The notes under the pieces were generated by a model that saw only the letters and a list, made by a program, of their open reading frames with translations, searched no databases and was not told the DNA's origin. Below are positions 23,925 to 34,565 of a stretch of 64,000 bases of DNA, in pieces. Where the stretch lies: the NCBI GenBank assembly GCA_011799875.1, contig CM022298.1, positions 288,396,395 to 288,460,394 of the forward strand, given 5' to 3'. Origin of the DNA: Thinopyrum elongatum (taxonomy: Eukaryota; Streptophyta; Magnoliopsida; Poales; Poaceae). Position numbers and translations under genes: made by a program. The number at the start of each line of letters is the position of its first letter. Within the stretch, counting starts at the first letter, position 1.

Positions 23925-24602
23925 TCTTTCGTCTCCAACATTATCGGTAACCTTACTTGGGGCTATATTTTTATTCGTCACAGGATATGTGTTTTGCTTG
24001 GAGCGTCATTTTCTTTTATTAGGATTTTCTTGCTGTTATTTAGAATAATGTTTTGCATCTTTTACTTCAATAAAAGTCTATGTGTTGCTGTTTGAAAACA
24101 GAAAGTTGCACGCTAGTGCGTGAATTCTTGAGAAAAGTCAGAATATGATAAAATGTTGAATTTTTTTGTACAATAAGCTATGATAAATTTTCTACATTGT
24201 GATAAATTTTCATAATTTTTGGATTTAGGTAAGTGTGACTAAAATTGCACTCTTTACAGACTGTCCTGTTTAGACAGATTGCTGTTATGTTGGCATTGTT
24301 TGCATATGTTTGCTTGTTTAATGATTCTATTTGAGGATAGGACTATTAAATATGCAGAGGCATTTAGTATGCAATATTAAATAATAATTTTAGTGATTTG
24401 TTACAGTAGAGAATATTAAAGTGTTGCATTAATTTATACTAACGTATCTCACGAGTTCTTGTTGAGTTTCGTGTGGATGAAGTTTTTAAGATTTAGGGAA
24501 ACCGTGATATAAAAGGGATTAAGGAGACACAAAAGATCAAGCTTGGGGATTCCCAAGGCATAACAAGTTAATATTCCAAGAAGTCTCAAGCATCTAAGCT
24601 TG

Positions 24603-24624
24603 GGGATGCCCCGGTAGGCATCCC
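24603..24624 (+). other. Second stem-loop in element B
   Basis: GGGATGCC, loop CCGGTA, GGCATCCC. It corresponds to the hairpin at 23901-23924. The 5' GGGG is not mirrored exactly, which shortens the stem by one pair, while the loop differs at one base. Confidence 0.7.
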
Positions 24625-26167
24625 AGCTTTCTTCATCAACAATTATCGGTTAGTCTCGGTTGAGCCTAAGTTTTTGCTTCTTCACATGATGTGTGCTATC
24701 CTTGGAATGTCATTTTATTTTGTTTTGCTTGCTGTTTTAATAAAATACTTATATCTTAAAGTTTTCTAAATAAGAGAGAGTCCTCAAATAGCTACCCATT
24801 TACTAAACTACTCGCTTGATCTTCGCTTATATCTTTTTGGAGTAGCTTGTCATTTACTCTTGTGCTTCACTTATATCCTATGAGTAAATTGTTAAATGAA
24901 TTAAATATCATGAAGTTGAAATTATATGTTCATATTATTCTTAGTAGTAGCTTCACATTGGGTTTATAAAGTGAAATCTTTTGAAGCTTGACTATCACAA
25001 TATTGGTCATACAAGCAATTCATGAATGATTAGTATAAGGAAGAGAACTTTCACGTGCAAATATATTACCTTGGAAATCTTCTATGATTGTGAATACCCA
25101 TTAATTATTTTCAAACTTGAGCAAATTAGTTGAAGTTGGACAAGGAAGACAACATAATGAGTTATGGTTGTGTATATTTGCATAGAAGTTATATTGTTAT
25201 GGATCCTCCAACATGTGGTGTTTGCTTAGGATCTTTTGCTAGCCAAAAATTCGTACTAAGTAGAGATACTACTTGTGCATCCAAAAACCCTTAAACCCAA
25301 TTTCTTGCCATGAGTTTCCACCATACCTACCTATGGATTGAATAAGATCCTTCAAGTAAGTTGTCATCGGTGCATAAAGCAATAAAAATTGCTCCGAAAT
25401 ATGTTTGATCTTTTATTGTAAGGGAAAATTGAGCGTTGTACGAACTTGTGATGGCAAAGTAATAAAAGCGATGAACTGCATAATAAAGGTTGTTATCATA
25501 AGGGGCAATATAATGTGATGTTCCTTTTCATTAAGAGCTTGGGCATCCAAAAATAAAAAGCGCATGGCAACCTTTGCTTCCCTCTGCGAAGGGTCTATCT
25601 TTTACTTTTTAGTATTTACTTTTATGCAAGAGTCAATAGTATGCATTCTCATTTCAACCTCAATTATCCTCTAGTTGGAAAGAATCATGTGGTGGGGAAA
25701 GATCTAGGGACATATGGCCAGTCAAATATATTTGATCATGATTTATTATTGTTGGCAATTATCTCTATGATAAATGAGTTGGGAGACGAAACATTAAGCC
25801 CCTATCTTTCTCTGTGTTCGATGGATGCCATTTGTTCTAAAAATATGCTTTGAGTACTAGAAATCATAGAAGACTATATGCTGATTGAGTATGTGGAGCT
25901 CTTACTTAGACTCTGTTGAATAAGTTGAATTGCAATTGTTTGGTGACTAAGAATATAGGTTGTTGAGTTTCAAGAGAGTTCATTGTTTGAACCTTAACAT
26001 GTGAATTGGTTGCTACTTTAGCATGAGAAGTTTTATGAGAAAGAATTGCTGTTATGATGATAGGAAAAGTGATTGAAATTATCATTGATCAAACTTATGC
26101 ACTCTGCTAGCATTCACACTTCATAAATTATTTCTTTTATCATTTACCTACTCGAGGACGAGTAGGA

Positions 26168-26184
26168 ATTAAGCTTGGGGATGC
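26168..26184 (+). other. Element B polypurine tract
   Basis: GAATTAAGCTTGGGGATGC directly precedes the 3' LTR (TGATATGTCTCC at 26185). In this group the AAGCTTGGGG(A/G) string is the plus-strand priming site. Confidence 0.75.
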
Positions 26185-27793
26185 TGATATGTCTCCAATG
26201 TATCTATAATTTATGAAGTATTCATGCCATGTTTACAATAATTTTATATGGTTTTGGTATGATTTGCATGGAACTAACCCAGACTGACGTTGTTTTCAGC
26301 AGAACTACTGTGGTGTTGTTTTTTGTGCAGAAATAAAAGTTCTCCGAATGCAATGAAACTTTTTGACGATTTTTTTGGGAACAAAAGAGGCACTAGGAGC
26401 TTCGTGGGAGGACCAGAAGGTGAAGGAGGTGAGCACAAGACACCTGGGCGCGCCAGGAGGCCTAGCGTGCCCAGGTGGGTTGTGCCCACCTCGAGGCCCA
26501 TCTTCGCGTGATTCCAACGCTGAAAAATCCTATAAATAGAGAAACCATCAGAAATAACCCTAGATCAGAAGTTCCGCTACCGCAAGCCTCTGTAGCCACA
26601 AAAAACCAATCTAGACCCTATTCCGGCACCCTGCCGGAGGGGGAAATCATCACCGGTGGCCATCTTCATCATCCTGGTGGCCACCATGATGAGGAGGGAG
26701 TATTCCACCCTCGGGGCTGAGGGTTTGTACAAGTAGCTATGTGTTTAATCTCTCTCTCTCTCATGTTCTTGAGATGTCACGATCTTGATGTATCGTGGGC
26801 TTTGTTAGTCTAGTTGGATCATATGGTGTTTTCCCCTCTCTATCTTGTTGTGATGAATTGAGTGTTCCCTTTGAGATTTCGTTTTATCGGATTGAATACT
26901 TTTACATATTTGAGAGCACTTGATCTATGTCTTGGCACTCAACTCGCGGATTCCCGAGGTGACATTGGGGTAATCTATGCATAGGGGTTGATGCAAGTTT
27001 TCATCCTTGTTTCTCCGGTAGAAGTCTTGGGGCACTCTTTGAAGTTCTTTGTTTTGGATTGAGTATTATGAATCAGAAATTTGTTTGATGCATATCACAT
27101 AATCAACTCACAGATGCTCGCGGTGACATTGGAGTATCTAGGTGACATTAGAGTTGGTTGATGTGTATCATATGGTGTTATTTTAGTACGAACTCTTGGT
27201 TAGATCGATCGGAAAGAATATCTTGGTGTTATTTTAGTACGAACTCTAGGATAGATTGATCGGAAAGAATAGCTTTGAGGTGGTTTCGTACCCTACAAAC
27301 AATTTCTTCTTATGTTCTCTTCTAGGTAGGAACTTTGGAGTGATTCTTCATCGCACGTTGAGGGAAGGTTATATGATCCAATTATATTAGCATTGTTGAG
27401 AGATTGCACTAGTGAAAGTACGGACCCTAGGCCTCATTTTCAAGCATTGCAATACCGTTTGTGCTCCGTTTTATCAATTGCTACCTTGCTGTTTTTTATT
27501 GTTCCTATTACAAAAATCAATATCTACTATCATTACTATGCTTTTATCACCATCTCTTCGCCGAACTAGTGCACCTATACAAATTACCATTGTATTTGGT
27601 GTGTTGGGGACACAAGAGACTTTTTGTTATGCGGTTGCAGGGTTGTTTGAGAGAGACCATCTTCATCCTACGCCTCCCACAGATTGATAAACCTTAGGTC
27701 ATCCACTTGAGGGAAAATTGCTACTGTCCTACAAAACTCTGCGCTTGGAGGCCCAACACGAGTCTACAAGAATAAGTTGTGTAGTAGACATCA
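26185..27793 (+). repeat. Element B 3' LTR
   Basis: 1609 bp, TGATATGTCTCCAATGTATC to GTAGTAGACATCA, with TATA box CTATAAATAG at 26530-26539. It contains a short extra segment near 27125-27150 (GGTGACATTGGAGTATCTAG region) that duplicates neighbouring LTR text and is absent from the 5' LTR. Confidence 0.92.
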
Positions 27794-28317
27794 CCGCCCA
27801 CAACCCCTCCTTGTCCAGCTCCGCCCCCACCACCACGCCGAGATGGTTCAGCTCTTCGGAGATACATGTGAAGAAGTAGACCAGGTCAGGAAGCCGCAGC
27901 TCATTGAAGTCGATGGGGGTGGTCGAGGTTTAGCCCGACGGCTGGCATGGTCGCGCTGGCACGACGATAGGCATCACGCAGCCGCAACACGTGCATGGCA
28001 ACATGGTCCAGCAAGTGCTTGAGGTGATCTCGGACCTTGTCACGATCAATCCGCGCGCGCTCCAGCCGGCTCGCCTTACCACCTATCGTATATCCCGCTT
28101 TCTACAACAACGCCGCCGACGCCTCAAGCATCTTTTTGGCAGACACCTGCCGCTTTTGAAGCTCCGTGAACTCTCACACATAAAGGAGGAGCATGGCACT
28201 CTCCTCCTCCTTGAGCTCACATAGCTCCACATCCTTGACCCTGATCTCCGCATCCTTGGCCTGGACCTCCTCTGTCAGGCGCCTCACCTCAGACTCCGTG
28301 ATCTGGTGTGCTGCCAT
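27794..28317 (-). pseudogene. Second pseudogene, N-terminal coiled-coil part (right of element B)
   Basis: From the ATG at 28315-28317 the frame gives MAAHQITESEVRRLTEEVQA, a charged helix (AEIRVKDVELCELKEEESAM), stops at about 28174 and 28101, then LERARIDRDKVRDHLKHLLD and HVAMHVLRLRDAYRRASATM. A frame change near 27925 leads to PIDFNELRLPDLVYFFTCIS, EELNHLGVVVGAELDKEG and the insertion site. The closing segment resembles by eye the C-terminal domain of the element N antisense gene (LFFEGLIKGLKMYEDDKAAC), so this may be an old antisense retrotransposon gene rather than a host gene. Confidence in that link is low. Confidence 0.55.
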
Positions 28318-29599
28318 GGAACCAGGTAGAAGCAATGGGGGCGAAACGGCTGAAAGGCAATGCAATCTGCGGGAAGGCGGAGGGAGCCAGCAGAGGAGCG
28401 GGGTGAATCTTTTGGGTTTAACCATGGGAAAACCCCAGTCGATGCCATTTCACATCAGGGACCAGTGGGTTTTATAGGCTGAGTCATCATGACTAATTCC
28501 TGCCGCGCCTACTCCTGTCCAAAAGATTAAAATCCTGCCGTGCCTGTCGCACCCAAAGACCAAAGCAACGCAGCGGTGGATATTTAAATTTACCTTCCGG
28601 CAAGGAGAGAAAAAAACAAATTTGGCGGCGGCCTAGCCGATCGATCGCACTAGCCCAACTAGCTAGCAACTGTGCTTCTAATGTACTCGGCGGGAAAGGT
28701 GGGGCTTTGTGATTTGATGACTCATCTACTTGGTTCGGCGCTACGACTGAGGAGGACCCAGAAACCGCGCAGTAGGGCGTCCCATGTCTTGGCAAGGAAG
28801 AGAATATGCGTGCACCACCCAGGAGGACCCAGAAACTGTGTGGTAGGGTGTGACATGTCTCGGCATGGAGGAAAAATGTGCGTGTAAAAATATACTATAT
28901 CAGACGTACTATCATTCAAACTCGGGACCCAGCCAGTCGGTCGAAAACATCCCACTAGCCACACAGCTTCATCATGCTAAAGTGGCATGGAGGATAGGTG
29001 TGGTTACTAGCTAGCTCCGTCTCGACCAACCACGACGTCTCTTGTTCTAAGCGATTCATCTATTTTCCAAGCATTTTTTAGTTATAATAACACCACGGCC
29101 AGCTCGCGTCGCTCTTCGTGTTTGCCCATGCGTCTAAAGGTTGTAGATAGAGAGGAGAGAGATCAGAGACATGGGAACCACCAGTAAGTGAGTCAACATT
29201 CATGCACGTGTTGACGAGCCACTCCCTCTACTCTACTCAACGTAATAAAGTATAAAATCAAGTTATCCGACAATGCTAACAACCGTTGCTGTTTCAGGCT
29301 ATCGACATAGGCTTTGTAGTCCAGGTTGCCAGTTCGAATCTCTTCCTTGTGATTTGTTATTTTTAGGTTCAAATTTGATCAATGACAAGTGGGACCCCCG
29401 TGTGTTGTTCCGATCTTTCAGTGTATGAGGTTTTTTTTGCACAAACATTTTGCACGGTTAGACAAGTTACGACATCAATTACACGTATTTTGCAAGTTTA
29501 GGAACAAAAGTGACAGCCGCGGAGAATATCGCGTGCTCCCCACAGCTTAGATGCTATGGTGATACGAGATTCTACGTGGTTGGACCTGAGATCCAATGG
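28318..29599. other. Region upstream of the second pseudogene, no clear gene
   Basis: Holds the presumed promoter of the minus-strand pseudogene. The 28695-28760 stretch resembles 19412-19475. ACCCAGGAGGACCCAGAAAC occurs once (about 28816) with a diverged copy at about 28750. The last five bases before element E (AATGG) would be its target duplication, but the other copy is not in view. I recognise no repeat family. Confidence 0.35.
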
Positions 29600-30096
29600 T
29601 GTCGGTGTGAAATCCGGTAGACCTCGGGGTAGGGGGTCTCGAGCTGTGGATCTCGGATCATCAGTAATAGGAACAGGGCGACAATGTTTACCCAGGTTCG
29701 GGCCCTCTTGATGGAGGTAAAACCCTACATCATGCTCTTGTTTATATTGATAGAGATGTATCGAGTACAGAGTTGAACTACCTCGAGATCGTAAGATGTG
29801 TTCTAACTCTAGGGCTAGATGAATGAGATTGTGTTTTTTCCCGCCCCCTCTATGGCTAAACCCTTTGGCTTATATACATGCCAGGTAGGGCTCCTAGGGT
29901 TACAAGGTCCGTATCTAGGCAAGAAGGCGGCAGGAGAACTCTTGGAGTGTACGACAAGTCTTCGGCATATGTGGTCTCGATCACGCCCTCATCGTGCAGC
30001 TTCTGGAGTCCATCTTGAGATGAATGAAGGCCCACAATCCCAGCCCGAGGAGCATGGGCCGACTAGGTTAGTACCCCCTACTCCAGGACACCCTTA
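29600..30096 (-). repeat. Element E 3' LTR
   Basis: On the minus strand it runs from TAAGGGTGTCCTGGAGTAGG (30096) to TTTCACACCGACA (29600), 497 bp. A TATA box (GTATATAAGCC, near 29875) and the block with CCGAACCTGGGTAAAC near 29700 set the orientation. Just upstream on the minus strand is TTTTGGGGGCTAC, a polypurine tract (30097-30109). Confidence 0.82.
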
Positions 30097-30674
30097 GTAG
30101 CCCCCAAAATAGTCTTCTGCACCGAGGATGATTTCTTCGACGAAGATAACCTCGGATCTCAAGGTCATGGCATGATAGATGAGTTCCCCTTCATGACTTT
30201 TAGATTCCTAAACTACTTCTTTAAGGAAGTAGTACAAAACAAGACCTAGCCGAGCTCACGCCTTGGCCGAGGAGGCGGGGTTACTTAGCCTCGAAGGCCG
30301 ACCGTGTAGGTGTGAATAGTGCAGCCTAGTCTGACAACTTTATCAAAGTGGCGCAACCCATGATGGGCCAGGTAGTTACTGCTTGCCGCTAATCATGGCT
30401 CGAGGCAGCCTTTTTTACTGGTGCGTCCCTTCAAAGTGGAGATTGTGCTCATTTTCTCATGGATATCATCAAGATTTTGTTTTTCCCCATAAGCACAACG
30501 ACACCTTTTGCGGAGGAGTGGCGTTTTTTACTGGCGCAGTAGGGGGTCTCTTGGCCTTTCAATAGCCTATAAGAGTAAGACAACAACAGCATCAACACTC
30601 ATGCTCTAATTTCCCCCGTCTGCTGCCTCCTCGAGCTCTAGCGACCGGATCCAATCTCGCTTTCTTCCTCCTCA
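30097..30674. other. Element E spacer between 3' LTR and antisense gene
   Basis: No gene. It would act as the promoter and leader of the antisense gene. On the plus strand CCTATAAGAGTAAGACAACA (30567-30587) is a TATA-like site about 90 bp upstream of the first ATG. Confidence 0.5.
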
Positions 30675-33600
30675 ATGCATCCAAGCTTCCCCATTTTAGA
30701 CATGACCGACACCCTCAAAGGGCACCGGGGTGGCTCCATCATGACGAAGGCCACTATCGTAGAGCTGCGTGGTGTAGGCTACATCCCTGCCAACGTCTCC
30801 ACCCACGCTCCCAACACCAACCTGCAAGGGCCCACTCCCAAGCCAGGGGAGCGGTAGTCTTCACCCCCCACCTCGTCAGAGGTTTAGGGTTCCTGCTGCA
30901 CCCATTTGTGCATGGGGTAATGTTCTATTATGGACTCGACTTCCACCACATGGCCCCGAACTCCATCTTACACCTCGCCTCCTTCATCATGGCCTGCGAG
31001 GCCTTCCTCCACATCGAACCGCACTTTGGCCTATGGCTGAAGATCTTCGGCATCAAGCCGACGTCCAGCGGCTGTGATCTGGCAGAGTGTGTAGGGGCCA
31101 TGGTTAGTAAGAATGGGAAGGTCGACTAGTTCGAGGGAACCTTCATTGAGATGGTCAAAGACTGGCAGCGCGAGTGGTTTTACATCACCGAGCCGCTCAC
31201 CGCCAGCCAGGCCGAAGTCCCAGCCTTTTCGGTCGGCCCCCCGAAGAAGCTCAAGTCCTGGAAGGAGAAGGGCATCGCCTGTGGGAACCCATAAGAGGTG
31301 GAGGCACTGATCAAGAAGATCAAATGGTGGTTCAGCAAGAAGGACTTCCAGCTAGCCAACGTAGTCAACGTCATGCTCCATCGTCGAATCCTCCAGTTCC
31401 AACTCTGGGCCACCCCGATGTCGGGCACAAATCCGAGGATGCGAGGCCTGTCCTCAATTTCTTCCAGTCCACCTTGGCTAGTATGTGGACGAGGCTCTTC
31501 AAGCTATCCAAGGACAAGATCCCTAAAGAAGGGGAGGACCTCAGCTTCGAGGTCGGCTATGATGCCCCACCGGTAAGTGTTTGACACACACATTCATATT
31601 CTTCTTTTCTTGTTAAGTGAGACAGATTTTGATGAATCGCCTCATTTCATATTTGCAGAACTGGGCAGCCAAGATGCAGCAGATGTTGTGCCCGGCCCCA
31701 CTGCCAGAGAAGAAGAGAACCCCCTGCTCACGACGCTCCTAGTCGAGGAGCCGCAGGTGGTGATCCCCAAGGGGCCCAAGTCTCAGAAGGGCAGGGTGGG
31801 TCTTCAGAATCGGGAGACCTCGGTCACCCGGTCCGAGGAGACCCATGCCTCCTCCACCCACGAGGATGATGTGGGGGAGGATGAGGAAGAAGAGAACCCT
31901 CCCCTCAAAGGGAAGAGGGAGGTGTCAGAGGACGCCGAAGCCGGAACGCAAGCCAAAGGACAAAAGAGGTTGAAGAGAACCTCGGTCGGGGATGCTAGCA
32001 AGGCCATGGCGTTGGAGAACATCACAGTCTCTGACGAGTCAGAAGACGATCCCCTCGCGATGGGGAGAAAGAAACCAGCACCCTAAGGGTACTTTACTAT
32101 TTTTATGTTTATGTTGCACCAAGTCCCTCTAGCAGGAGCAAGCTCACACGAGCATCTTTATGTAGTCCGCCAAAGGTGTGCCCCAGCGACTCCTCAAGTG
32201 GGTTTCCATCCGCCAGCGGGACGCCAGATCCCGCCACTCCTCCCCCAGCTCAAGATGGGCTGGGGGAAGCAACATCTACTCCTGTCCCCCATGTTGCCAC
32301 AATAGGGGCCGAAGAGTTGACTGTCATGGTCGAGGTTGAGACCTGGACCCCAAAAGGCCGATGGGAAGGGGTCCCCGAGGTCGTCAAGGAGGGGTTGGGC
32401 CAGTCATCGGCCCTGATGAAGTCCACTCCGGCTCCACCACCCCAGCTGGAGACCCTCGTGCCCAGCATTCTAATGCTGGGGTCTGAGGTTGTGCCACCCC
32501 CACCTTCCGCCCAAGGGCGGGCTAGCATGGGTTGGACTGAAGAGGTGGAGGCAGCCTTAATAGGCTCCTCCCTCAAGGAAGAGTACCACACGCTAATTCG
32601 CGCGGCGTTGCAGAGCTTTTGGTCTGCCTAGGCCGGAACGCATGAGGCCTTCAAGGGCCTCATCATGAGCTTCGAGGTATTCTTCTGCCCTTGAAAAAAC
32701 AATTTCTTCGTTTAGGTTTACTTGCAAATCTGTATATCTATCCAAAGATGCTTTTGTTTAGCATTTAGACGGCACACCCAGTGAGTAGCCCCCGAGCCCA
32801 AGGCTAGTTTTAAGAAACTGGCGTTGGGATCGAAGTATAGGAGGAGCAGATAGAGTAGCTCCCAGGACTTTGTCCGGAGTATCAATGGATTGATCATGGG
32901 GCTTATTACAAAGTGCTTATCTGCAAGATTCCACCTCGGCTCTGAGCTCCATCTCCGAGGAGATTGCGGAGATGAACCGGAAGCTCGAGAGGTCCGAGAA
33001 GGACCTAGACCTGATGAACAAGCTGGTTCAACAGTCTCAAGGTAAGCGACCGGTGCTTCATGTTATTTTGAACACAGATAGTGTACCATTTTGTTTGAAG
33101 TAGAAGTTGATGCCGAACTGCTTGAAATGACAGAGGCTTTAGCCGAGCTTGAGGGGCTCAAGGCCGAGCTTCTGAAGGCTCGGTAGGAGGCCAAGCAGCA
33201 GAAGGCTGCTTCTTCCAAGGCGGAGAAAGACCTAGCTGTCGAAAAGGTTGCTAGGGGGAAAGATCAGGCGCGGGTCATAGATGTCGAGGAGACCCTGAAG
33301 GGCGTGTTGGAAGCACGCGATACACTTCAGGCTGAGGAGCAGAAGGCAAAGGAAGAGCTCAAGAAGCCCAGTCTTGTGCCCTCCAAGCTCCAGACCAAGG
33401 CCCGAGCTGACCGTGAAGTGCTCCAACAAGTGGAGCAAATAGCCGCGGGTAAGCCATATTTACTTCAATGTGTGTTTGGCAGCAAAGGGTTCGTCAAGCT
33501 CACCCAGCTGTGGCACTCCATAGAGGTCTTCATGGATCTCCCGAAGAGTGCAGCGGATGCCCGCCATCACTTCGACCAATTGGAGGGTCATGAGGTGGAG

Positions 33601-34002
33601 AAGGCGTTCTGGTGGCAGTTCCAGGAGTCGCCGCAGTCACAGCTGCTGAATCATCGGATGAAGCAGCTGGCAGAGCTATTCCATGTGGCAAGGCCGGTGC
33701 TCCAGGACATCTGCATCAAATTGTGGCCCACCGAAGCACTGCCGACCAACCTCTTCAGCCTTCTAGCTCGGCTGCGGGTAGCCGGCCCGCAAGTGGATCG
33801 CTGGAAGCAATCTGCGTGCCTTGAAGGAGCATGACGGGTGTATGCTTGCGTGAAGACGCACTTCGGGAAGGTCAATGCGGTGTTCGTTGTTGCGGGATCC
33901 CCTGAAGGGAAGGTGCGCACCGCAGAGCAGTTCTTTGCCGAAGTGGAACAGGGCGCCTGGGTTGCCGAGGCCATGTGTCCAAAGGACACTTTGGATTTAT
34001 AG
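30675..34002 (+). pseudogene. Element E antisense gene, copy 1 (gypsy-type transposon domain, coiled coil)
   Basis: The multi-exon reading starts MHPSFPILDMTDTLKGHRGG. After a frame break it gives LLHPFVHGVMFYYGLDFHHM, APNSILHLASFIMACEAFL and HFGLWLKIFGIKP, the core of the plant 'putative gypsy type transposon' domain (PF04195, from memory). Likely splice sites: donor GTAAGT at 31573, acceptor TTTGCAG at about 31659; donors at about 32673, 33041 and 33448. Later exons encode an acidic linker, a Pro-rich stretch, a Glu/Lys coiled coil and a C-terminal domain (FVKLTQLWHSIEVFMDLPKS) ending DTLDL and TAG at 34000-34002. Lesions: a stop after KNGKVD (31127), one near 31292, one near 33184 and TGA at about 33833. 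It runs antisense to its element. Confidence 0.75.
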
Positions 34003-34565
34003 ATAGTACTTCGGAATGCCGAAGTATGTGGGGTGTATACAATCTGTCTTTTGTTTTAATGAATATGGCTTTAAAATTCCGTCATATGGTTGTGTTATTT
34101 GTTGTTTAATATTCATCCTATTTGGCCGTTTTGAACTAAAAGTGGCCAGTCGTCGGCTTCTACCCCAATGTAGAATATATAGAGGGTGTTCCTTGAGGCA
34201 TTTACGACCCTTAGCTGATGTCTCGGTAACCGAAGGTGGTCCATGCTCATAGGAACTAGGCAATCAGACTATAACGACTTTATAACTTTCACTTAGTCGT
34301 AGGAGTTTGACGGTGGGAGTTGATGAGGAGCCCTCGGTGTGTGAAGTGGTCGGCTTAAGTAGCCAAGGTCTGCGCCATCACCCACTTTGGCTAATTCTAT
34401 GAAGAAGTCCTTCGTTTAACACGGGTGATCACTAACGACACGTTGCTTAATGCGTTCTTCGGATTGCCGACCAGTTTTTGCTTACCTAGATAGCCAGTTT
34501 TCGGATTTCTCCACTGAGGCGCTCTGTCAATTAAATTGGCAGCGCTATCGCAGCGTGATTTCCAT
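34003..34565. other. Spacer after antisense copy 1
   Basis: No gene. This stretch is homologous to 37557-38060: both contain a GGCCGTTTTGAA string, CCAGTCGTCGGCTT, GGCAATCAGACTAT and TTTCTCCACTGAGG in the same order. It ends where copy 2 of the antisense gene starts mid-domain. Confidence 0.65.

Larger units (their letters stand above)
23191..26167 (+). other. Element B non-coding 3' region with repeated motifs
   Basis: No gene. Two diverged tandem blocks (about 23300-23990 and 24060-24710) each contain a pair of AAGCTTGGGGATGCC-like motifs, an ACTAACC/GTATCTCACGAG string and a GC stem-loop. The rest is AT-rich. A weak ORF at 25641-25853 has no recognisable product. Confidence 0.6.
20518..27793 (+). 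mobile_element. Element B: full-length non-autonomous Athila-type retrotransposon
   Basis: LTRs at 20518-22105 and 26185-27793, perfect target duplication CCGCC (20513-20517 and 27794-27798), a primer site and a polypurine tract define a structurally complete element. The only frames are a small acidic ORF pair at 22229-23190. There is no protease, reverse transcriptase or integrase, so it must have depended on relatives. About 3 kb of non-coding DNA with repeated PPT-like motifs and hairpins fills the 3' half. LTRs differ by point changes and short indels, so the insertion is not very recent. Confidence 0.93.

Noticed and set aside
29281..29345. tRNA- or SINE-like string with AGTTCGAATC
   Set aside because: The bases flanking TTCGAAT do not pair as a T arm and no acceptor or anticodon stem forms. 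No poly(A) or SINE body was seen.
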